Assembly (NCBI GenBank): GCA_946902985.2
Contig: OX336389.2
Location: 171,130,704-171,194,703 of the forward strand
Direction: 5' to 3'
Origin: Meconema thalassinum
Lineage: Eukaryota; Arthropoda; Insecta; Orthoptera; Tettigoniidae
DNA: 64,000 bases
Of this stretch, positions 57,067-64,000 are shown one piece after another (position 1 is the stretch's first letter; each line of letters starts with the position of its first letter). The notes under the pieces were generated by a model. The model worked only from the letters and a program-made list of their open reading frames with translations, ran no database searches and was not told where the DNA came from. Position numbers and translations under genes: made by a program.

Positions 57067-57170
57067 TTACTAGCACGTTAAAGATCCCCTTCGGGGCAAA
57101 TTTCGGCACCCCGGCGTCTCTAAAAGCCACAGTAGTTATAAGTGACGTAAAACCAATAACATAATTATTA
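57067..57170 (+). mobile_element. SINE type C, 3' part
   Basis: tagcacgttaaagatcccct, ctctaaaagccacagtagtt and gacgtaaaaccaataac followed by an ATT-rich tail. Head missing. Confidence 0.7.
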
Positions 57171-57434
57171 TTATTCCTACAGAGTACTCTAGCCTAAACT
57201 CAACATTGTAGAATCTGTTCATATAAACTATCTGCTCACTATCATGTCAGAATATTGCCGACACACTGAGAGCAACTGCTATGTCAATGTTATAAAAAAA
57301 AGTCTACACAAGAACATAGGTTTCATGTTCAACAACATTAACTTCCATTACATTTAATGGATTTTTACGCATTTTTCTATATCCAGTGTCTTCCTTAAGA
57401 GATAAAGGAGTACATTCTCAGAGGTAGCAGTCCT

Positions 57435-57610
57435 AGTAAACTACCTAATGACTGATATAACAGCTTAGGCTTTCACGGCCGGCGTTCATAATTAAGTACA
57501 AGTTTTTCGGGCTTGTAGGCCGTGGTCCAGACAGGATATCTCCCGACGTTTCACGGGAAACTGCGTCCGGCATTATCAAGGGTTCCGCTCCTTTCCTTGG
57601 TCAGCAGTGA
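57435..57610. repeat. Interspersed repeat, unknown family
   Basis: tttcacggccggcgttcata, cgggcttgtaggccgtggtc and cccgacgtttcacgg are phrases of a repeat I recall from insect genomes but cannot classify. Single copy here. Confidence 0.35.
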
Positions 57611-57749
57611 CTGCAGTCCAATGACTCTCCCTGTGCATTTGAGTGGTAGACTCAATATTTCAATAACAATGCAAGGGAACAATTTCAAACCTCATGTAGT
57701 GTTTTATTAGGTCCCATTTTTTAAAAAAAGTAGGCTCTTTAGTTCGTTG

Positions 57750-58060
57750 GAGAACTAATTGTTATTATGTCTGTCTGTTAGGTAGTCAGCCTGGAGGCTG
57801 GTAGGATCCTCAAAAAGCACCACCATAGGTTATGTGGTAGAAACCCACAAAACCGAGGCAGCACTATAATGAGGCGTACTAGGCAAGGTGAGAAATGAGG
57901 TAGTTTGTCATTGCTTTCCTCACTGAGTCAGTACAGCTGTACTAACCCTACGACCAGAACCTTTCACAACATCCAAAGGCACTGACTGTGCCCTGAGCCA
58001 TTACTCAGCACCACCCATACCTCAGTAGCTTCCATATAATCACAGCCATGAATAAGTCAG
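57750..58060. repeat. Interspersed repeat, unknown family
   Basis: gtctgtctgttaggtagtca, gcctggaggctggtaggatc, aatgaggcgtactaggcaag and cattgctttcctcactgagt form a GC-richer block with an unrelated body to the SINEs. Looks like a known insect repeat family; no boundary found. Confidence 0.4.
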
Positions 58061-59027
58061 ACATCGTTGAAAAGCCACATTTTACTCTAGCCTGTGCCAA
58101 CAGACAAATGTACTGCATGCATCAAGAGATGGTAAACAGGCAGAGTTATTATGTAAGTTGTGAAATATCTGGTTAGGTATAGAAGGCCAGGAATTCTATT
58201 ATGAACATTTCAAAAATAAGAGAATTCATTTCTTTCAAAAGAATTTGTATCTTAAATACTGTACTAAAATTGATGCCCAAGACATAACATCCATCCAAGA
58301 GTTCAAGCCAGCTCAGATCGAACTGTCTGCAACCTTAAGTACACTAGTGTCCAAAAGTTAAGCATAATCACTAAACGAGGTCATACCGCCTGATAGGAAT
58401 GTCAAATAGATTGCTGAACAAACGGAAGCTGAATCACACACCATATGTAAAGCCCTGCGCGGATGCGGATATCCGCAAAATTTTTCGCCATGCGGATAGT
58501 TTTTAGAATATAATCCGAACTTATTTAATATCATTATTAGAACCTGGATGTTTATGACATATCATACTTTTCCAATTTCTTTTTCATGACAAAATAATGT
58601 AAGATGATTTAAGCTAATCTCATTTAAATTATGACATTAAGCATAATTGACACTCCGAACAGGAAAGGGTTGCAATCCTGGCTGTATAACATTCATTTTA
58701 AACATAGCACATGACATACTGTCCGTCCACCAGTTTAAGATCCGTGGCAGGAATGCAACGAGTCAGCAGTAGACAGCTGGCCTGTGCGCGAACAACAATG
58801 GTGCCAACCTCAGATACTTATGCGCTCTACTCAACACAGGCTGTGTGGCAAACACGTTTTTTTTTTTAAATGTGGATGGTGTTGACACAGCACAGTAAGA
58901 TTTCTAAGTAATATTATCGTACTAGTTTAGAATGTGTATTCACGCTTAGATTAAAGATGAAAGCGAAGAGGTCGCTGAAAATTGTGAAACTTTAACGTTA
59001 TTCAGTTCATGCTGTTTAGGTTATAAC

Positions 59028-59444
59028 TAAAGCCCTGTGCGGATACGGATATCCGCGGATATAGTTTGCATGGCTGTGCGGATAGCGGATAAGCTGCAGA
59101 CAATGTTTGGAGTAAATTTGCGGATAGTTTTTAGAATACTTGTTGAATATCATTACTAAGACCCGGATGTTTATGACATATCATATTTTTCCGTTATGTT
59201 TTTTTCTCATGACAAATGTAAGATGATGATTTACGCTAATCTCATTAAAATTATGTCAAGGACAATTAACACTCCGAACTGAAAAGGGTTGCAATTCAGG
59301 TTGTTTAACATTCATTTTAAACATGGAACGAAAATATTATTGTAATGCCAGTAGATTTGGATAACAAACGTGAGAATTGGGATAAAAGTCGTGCGGATGT
59401 GGGGCGGATGCAGATAACGATTTGTTTATCCGCGCAAAGCTCTA
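59028..59444. mobile_element. hAT MITE (inner), same family as the outer one
   Basis: taaagccctgtgcggat ... atccgcgcaaagctcta, flanked by gttataac (59020-59027) and gttataat (59445-59452), 7 of 8 identical. 417 bp. Internal text matches the outer MITE (gatgtttatgacatatcata, attgtaatgccagtagat). Confidence 0.85.
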
Positions 59445-59470
59445 GTTATAATAATCAACGACACACTCAC

Positions 59471-60861
59471 TCACCTCAAACAAGTGGAGTAGCCAGTTCT
59501 TCTTCGGAGCCACTCATTTTCGCTGCAGGAGGAGGAACAAGATGAATCGCTGCTGTCATCTCCCAACGAAATGACAATACTGTCGGTGTTTTCAACTATA
59601 CCGTCTTTCTCCCAGTAATCGTTTTCTACTTTTTCTACAGGTTTGCCAAACCCCTGCCAGTCTGTTTCGGTCACAAGTGATACACTCTCAAGCGTTATAT
59701 CGTGCAATTTCTGTAAAGATAAGTCACCTGTTACATTTCTTTCTCTAACTGTTGTTTCACCTTGGCCCAAGCTAGTTCTATGGGATTCAGTTCACACATG
59801 TATGGGGGCAAGCGAACGACAGTGTGGCCCAATGAAACAAGAAATGCATCCACTTTAAAAACCTTCTCTTTTGGTTTCTTTGCTTCTATCAGCCTGTAAA
59901 GACCAGTTTTGCGCATAGAACTGTCACAGTGAAGCCCTTTGTTCTCCAACCACGATATCATAGCAGATTTCACAGCACTCTTAGGCGGGGGTCTATCCAC
60001 CTGTATACTGTGAAGAGGAGCATTGTCTAACACTAAAACAGAACAAGGGGGCAAATTAGGTGGCAGCTTTTCACGAATCCCTTTTTCAAAGTTTACATGG
60101 TTCATTTGTCCATGATAGTCGCCTACAGCTGTCCCGGCCTTGTATAGGAGAAGGGAATTTTCCAGGAACCCGTTTACACTACCTGCATGAACTATTATCA
60201 GCCTATTCCCTGCATTAGTGTTTGTATGAATGCCAAATTCCTCCTCACTTTGCCAGCACTTGCCGAATGTGATGTTACTATCTACCCAGCTCTCATCAAT
60301 ATAGAAGATAGTTTTCCCATTTTCTCGCAAATGCTTTATTTTAACCAGATAATCGTGCCTCCAAGCCACGATGTTAGGGCGTTCTATAAGTACCTTTCTT
60401 TTGTTCTGACATTTCCTCCATCTAAAGCCGAGCTCTGAAATCAATTTCCAAAGCGAACTTCGTCCCCATGGAAAATGTATCTTTTCCCGAACAACAGGCA
60501 GCAATTTATTTACAGTAGGCACACGTTTCTCAAAGACGTAAAAGTCTTGTATAATTCTACGAATCACACACCTATCGAAATCATCCACATTCACTACAGT
60601 GTGTGCAGGTCTTGTCTTCCGATGTTTCCCTGGTGTCGTTAGAATACTCTTTTCACCACTTTCATTTAGATCTTGCACCTGTTTACGAATTCTTTTAATT
60701 GTTGCTTCAGAAACCCCAGTATAATCGGCAGATCTTGCAGTTGCCTGACTCAGTGGAAATTTAATACACTTGTTCCTAGCTTCATCACATCCCTCAATCA
60801 CTTTCCTAATTATTTCCCTACCCTCAGAATGTATCACTCTTTTCTTCTTCACTTCCGACAT
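59471..60861 (-). pseudogene. DD82E transposase, near intact, one C-terminal frameshift
   Basis: A 376-residue frame from the ATG at 60861 to 59731. Residues ~40-65 (ARSADYTGVSEATIKRIRKQ) are a helix-turn-helix. The DDE core has FYIDESWVDSNITFGKCW (first Asp, ~195), SVLVLDNAPLHSIQVDRP (second Asp) and LPPYMCELNPIELAWAKVKQ (Glu). By direct count, 82 residues separate the second Asp from the Glu, the spacing reported for the 'Sailor' group of the IS630-Tc1-mariner superfamily. Near 59740 the frame shifts: KVKQQLE continues in the other frame as RNVTGDLSLQKLHDITLESV, EKVENDYWEKDGIVENTDSI and ends in an acidic Ser-rich tail (DDSSDSSCSSSCSENEWL). The expected full product is ~460 residues. Cuts and joins the element at its TA-flanked ends. 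Confidence 0.85.
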
Positions 60862-61377
60862 AACACTACTGACCTGTACGATTTCACAATTGAAACTAAA
60901 CGCAAGTAGCAGTGATTAAGCATAGCGTGAATAACATAGGTGCTAAGTTGGCAATATCTGCAGCGGCACGTCCACTCAATCAACACAGCTGGAATGTCTC
61001 TCCGCTGCCCTTCAGTCCCCTGAGATCATGAGCTGGTGGACGGACAGTACATAGCCTAGGGGAACGACTTTTTCCTCAAATGTCTAAATATGACACTTTA
61101 GTAATTTATGCTTTATCTAATTAAAAATATTATTGTAATGCCAGTAGATTCGGATAACAAACGTGCGAATGCGGAAAAAAGTCGTGTGGATGCGGACAAC
61201 AGTCGTGCGGATGCGGGTAACGTTTTGTTTATCCGTGCAGGGCTCTAACCATATGTCACACAACTTGTCAAAAAAAAACAACAGTGTTTCCTGTTACCCT
61301 GCTTATTCGTAACTTATGCTTAACTTTTGGACACTAGTGTATTTCTGAAGTATCCACCAATTAGTTATAAATTTTAC

Positions 61378-61540
61378 CTCATGAAAGGCAGCATCAACAT
61401 TAAGTGGAGGATCCTTGGCACTTGTTTCTATGTAAGGGATAGCCAACTTAAGAGCCAGGTCACGCCCTGCATCCTCAGACACCTTACGAAGATGAACCAG
61501 GTCTACCTTGTTGGCCACCAGGAGCATTGGATACACATCT
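61378..61540 (-). CDS. Mras: M-Ras exon with NKxD and SAK motifs
   Basis: Minus strand: a pyrimidine-rich acceptor (aatttctttttgtttttag) precedes 163 nt that start in phase 2 and end in phase 0 at a GT donor (61377-61376). The translation [20 protein letters not shown] contains the G4 box [24 protein letters not shown] contains the G5 box [15 protein letters not shown] is diagnostic of M-Ras rather than R-Ras or classical Ras. The protein is a membrane-anchored GTPase that in other animals acts with SHOC2 and PP1 on RAF. This exon makes the guanine base-binding pocket and helices alpha-4/5. Upstream exons (P-loop, switches) are beyond the right edge or unrecognised. A longer reading frame past 61378 runs into the intron and is not coding. 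Confidence 0.92.
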
Positions 61541-62269
61541 CTAAAAACAAAAAGAAATTATGTCATTTAAGTATACAGCCAACTGAAATAATGTGAATTT
61601 CAAGTCTGACGTTGTGAATTCTTATGGTAAAAAACGTGGAAGGCTACTCGATCAGCGCTGCAAGGTAATTAACAGACTTCAATTTCACATTCACTAACAA
61701 CTCTGATGTAATGTCTGCAAAAATAAAAAAGTAAATATATGACTATGTTGCTATCCACAAACCACCTAACAACTCACATTAATCTTATGCAAGTACTCCT
61801 CCTCCATGGCATGAAACTACCAAATAAAAGTGAATGATAAACAGGGCAGTGATGTAAATTACAAGACCAGTGGTTCTGAAATTACATGCTCTATGTAAAT
61901 CTGTAGTTTGTGTTTTTTGGGAGGAGTGAGTTCTTAGATATTGGCTCAATTTTCAATAAATTGTAATTATTGGAGACAAATTCTGAACGTTGAAGTTATC
62001 GAAGATAATACACCCATTAAAATGACAAGTTGTGGGGGTTGAAAACTGAATGAGAAACTGTGCGTGCAGTGACTATAGTGTCTACTTCTCAAATAATTGG
62101 AGATTAACAAAGCACTGGTATTATAAGATCTTCCGAAGTTCCACACATAAGGGTGAATGAAGTTAGGTTTATTAGTTTATAAGCATGAAGTTACACAAAA
62201 CTGGCCAGGAAATACTGTGCTGAGCCAGAGCATCTCACAAGCAATTTGACATTTTAACACTAGATTTGC
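61541..62269 (-). other. M-Ras upstream intron, no element recognised
   Basis: Lies upstream of the NKxD exon in the gene. No further Ras exon is visible to 64000. Confidence 0.5.
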
Positions 62270-62385
62270 CGGCTTCTGTGGTGGACCACGCATCACCCCG
62301 CAATCTCCAGGCCAAATGGCCGAATAATAATCACTTGGTAGGCCAATCCTAAGTCAGATTCTGACCATGGCTCATAGAGCACACA
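62270..62385 (+). mobile_element. SINE type D 3' fragment
   Basis: caccccgcaatctccaggcc, aatggccgaataataatcac and ttggtaggcc match the 3' body of the copy at 10308. Confidence 0.45.
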
Positions 62386-62614
62386 CATATCTTCAAGTAA
62401 AATCACAAATATTTGGGACTTCGTCCCTCAGGGCTCTTCATACAGTCATTCTACATCTAACAGTTTGAAATGAACACAGCATAAATGGTTCTATTGGAAA
62501 TGCAAACCACACCTATCCTGCCTTCAAGAGATCAGGGTTTGAATCTTGGGGTTTGTCGAATTTTCTACAGTTTCACTTCAAATAATAAATACCTTACTCT
62601 TTTTTTCCTTGAGT

Positions 62615-63200
62615 CTTCAATCTTTTGACTGGTATGATGCAGGTTCCAATGACTCCCTGTCCTGAGCTATTCGTTTCAGCTCTACATAGCTACCACACCT
62701 TACATCCGAGGCAATCTGTTTAACATTTAACCTTGGTCTACCCCTATATTTCTTGTCCTCGACATTTCCTTCCACAAAGAAGTTTGCAATTCCCGGGTGC
62801 CTTAGTATGTGTCCTACCAATCTATCTCTTCTCTTCATTAGCTGTCACTAGAAATATATCTCCTCTCCCACTCGTCTTAATACTTCTGCATTTATTACTC
62901 TATCTACCCATCTGATCATCATTCTCCTGTAACATGACATTTGAAATGCTTCTATTCTCCTCTTCTGCTGTGCAAACAGTCCAAGTTTCCCCTTTCATAG
63001 AGTGCCATGCACCAGACAAAGGCTTTAAAAAATGACTTCCTAATATCTAAATCTATATTCGATGTCAACAGATTCCTTTTCTGTAGAAATGCTTTCCTTG
63101 CCTGAGCCAACCCGCTTCCTATTTGTCGGGGCCGTATCTTTTGCTAATAGCGATACGCGCAACACTTTTTTCTATCTTCTTTCTTGCCTATATATGACCT
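62615..63200 (-). pseudogene. LINE C-terminal fragment
   Basis: Minus strand, broken frames: CRIAQAKKAFLQKRNLLTSN-like and DLDIRKSFFKAFVWCMALYE (around 63120-62990), then KRRDRLVGHILRHPGIANFF, YRGRPRLNVKQIASDVRCGS (62838-62617). This is the region after the RT in insect non-LTR elements of the RTE/CR1 type. It is a different lineage from the RTE copies in the intron. Several stops. Confidence 0.7.
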
Positions 63201-63597
63201 AGATACTTAAAGTACCACATTTTAGCAAAATGAACTCGCAAAATATCTCGAATTCTGATTTATTGTGTGAATTGCGAAAATAATCCCGAAATATACACCA
63301 CTTGGTACGAAAAATGCTGAATATTATTGAAAAAGCTCTCCAAAAAAAGTCTAAATGCTTCTGAGGAATTGACCATTGTGGTTTTCTTCTCATTCGATTG
63401 ATAGTGCTGCATATTCTCTACACAAATGCCCACAAAGCCGGAAGTATGTGTGTTCAGTTCCGCGATCTCTAAGGCTATCGATGAAAATCGATATCTGCTA
63501 TTGATTACATCAAATGGCGTTGTGGTTGTAGATACAGCAGTGCGAGTTCATGACTGATAAAACTTGATCGGCAAACATCCAACATTTAAGTATAAAA
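63201..63597. other. No gene recognised
   Basis: Non-coding in appearance; may be 5' flank of the ORF that follows. Confidence 0.35.
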
Positions 63598-64000
63598 ATG
63601 CTGAAAACTAAAGTCACAGCAGTTTTCTTGAGCACCGAGGAATACAACAGTGAGAGGTTCCATGTATTTGATGCTGCAAGAAAGATTCTAATGGGTGAAT
63701 ATTACAACATTCGTATTCGGTGGGAACGAAAAGACACATGTGATAAACAATGCAGGTATTCAGAAACCCATAAAAAGAAGAAGAAAGAAGCAAATGAACA
63801 TAATTCTAAATTACAAACAACCATCAGCGTTACTCTACACATCGCAAAGAAGTTGAAAAGTGATAGAGAGCAATTTGTAATAGATATAACGAAAGCATTC
63901 ATTGTTAGATTTACCCCATACTATAATGAAGATTCCAGAAGAAACATCAATCTTTATGACAATTTATTTCGCGAAATACCCACCGAAATAGTGTCAGTCT
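63598..64000 (+). CDS. Unrecognised ORF open at the right edge
   Basis: ATG at 63598 starts a frame of 134 codons with no stop before the window ends. It reads MLKTKVTAVFLSTEEYNSER, then FDAARKILMGEYYNIRIRWE, a Lys-rich THKKKKKEANEHN stretch near residue 57, LHIAKKLKSDREQFVIDITK and RFTPYYNEDSRRNINLYDNL. It is rich in Lys, Asn and Tyr and has two Cys in CDKQC. I do not recognise the family. Its length in an AT-rich region makes chance less likely than for the other ORFs here. It could be the first exon or whole frame of a transposon protein, or a host gene inside or beside M-Ras on the opposite strand. Confidence 0.4.
   Translation, partial: MLKTKVTAVFLSTEEYNSERFHVFDAARKILMGEYYNIRIRWERKDTCDKQCRYSETHKKKKKEANEHNSKLQTTISVTLHIAKKLKSDREQFVIDITKAFIVRFTPYYNEDSRRNINLYDNLFREIPTEIVSV

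Larger units (their letters stand above)
58719..61047 (-). mobile_element. DD82E ('Sailor'-type) IS630-Tc1-mariner transposon
   Basis: 15-bp perfect inverted ends ctgtccgtccaccag (58719-58733; inverse 61033-61047) flanked by TA (58717-58718, 61048-61049). 2329 bp including a second MITE (59028-59444). It contains the minus-strand transposase. Confidence 0.85.
58448..61247. mobile_element. hAT MITE (outer) carrying nested insertions
   Basis: Ends taaagccctgcgcggat and atccgtgcagggctcta are inverted. A perfect 8-bp duplication accatatg flanks it (58440-58447, 61248-61255). Without the inserted DD82E element (58719-61047) its own length is about 470 bp, matching the copy at 59028-59444, with which it shares text along both halves. 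Confidence 0.85.
29458..61377 (-). other. Large M-Ras intron packed with nested transposable elements
   Basis: Bounded by a donor GT (61377-61376, after FHE) and an acceptor AG (29459-29458, before VVR) on the minus strand, phase 0 at both ends. It contains the BEL/Pao, RTE, hAT, pogo, Penelope, DD82E and SINE insertions listed here. No other M-Ras coding exon is recognisable or needed between these two exons. Confidence 0.75.

Noticed and set aside
61303..61377. Continuation of the M-Ras exon frame to a stop at 61303
   Set aside because: A GT donor follows FHE at 61377-61376 and the next Ras residues are found in the exon at 29457; the extension is intronic.
5810..62385. Genuine tRNA genes at the tRNA-like segments
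   Set aside because: Each A/B-box pair is attached to a SINE body, repeated elsewhere, and does not fold into a complete cloverleaf by eye.
1..64000. CRISPR arrays, operons or bacterial genes
   Set aside because: The tandem repeats present are not evenly spaced short palindromic units, and the window has spliced exons and eukaryotic transposons throughout.

Overview
This window is nuclear DNA of an animal, most likely an arthropod and probably an insect with a large, transposon-rich genome. It is AT-rich, has spliced exons with canonical GT/AG sites, and carries many tRNA-derived SINEs, hAT, Tc1/mariner, pogo, Helitron, Penelope, RTE, BEL/Pao and Ty3/gypsy sequences. The SINE families resemble, from memory, ones common in orthopteroid insects; that placement is weak.

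The only host gene I can support is M-Ras (a Ras-family GTPase) on the minus strand. A penultimate exon at 61378-61540 carries the NKxD and SAK guanine-binding motifs. The terminal exon at 29368-29457 ends in a CAAX box (CVML). The ~31.9 kb between them is one intron filled with nested mobile elements. Sequence left of 29368 is 3' UTR or flank, again mostly repeats.

Layout. 1-5.3 kb: the start of a gag-like ORF running off the left edge, then a degenerate minus-strand Ty3/gypsy element with one 149-bp LTR and no integrase. 5.4-12 kb: a SINE field plus two head-to-tail non-autonomous Helitrons. 12.0-13.7 kb: a Tc1 (DD34E) element with both ends. 14-20.5 kb: a small palindrome, an IS630-type transposase remnant, a hAT MITE with 8-bp TSDs, and a 1135-bp near-complete palindrome flanked by TA. 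21.7-27.3 kb: a pogo-like element with both ends and a CGGBP1-like hAT transposase split by a foldback insertion. 30-32.6 kb: BEL/Pao remnant. 32.6-39.8 kb: an RTE LINE interrupted by a SINE (itself split by a ZBED-type hAT element) and by a second, inverted RTE. 40-46 kb: hAT, pogo and RTE fragments. 47.4-50.5 kb: a full-length RTE element with 14-bp TSDs and one in-frame stop. 50.9-53.2 kb: a Penelope GIY-YIG remnant split by a TIR element containing ~80-bp tandem repeats. 58.4-61.25 kb: a three-layer nest in which a hAT MITE was invaded by a DD82E ('Sailor'-type) element, which was then invaded by another copy of the same MITE. 62.6-63.2 kb: LINE fragment. 63.6-64 kb: an unrecognised ORF open at the right edge.

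Almost every transposase or polymerase gene has at least one frameshift or stop. The best preserved are the RTE copy at 47.4 kb, the DD82E transposase at 59.5-60.9 kb and the Tc1 transposase at 12.4-13.3 kb. The strongest points are structural: exact target-site duplications let the order of insertions be read directly from the sequence. All family names come from motif recognition; no database search was run.
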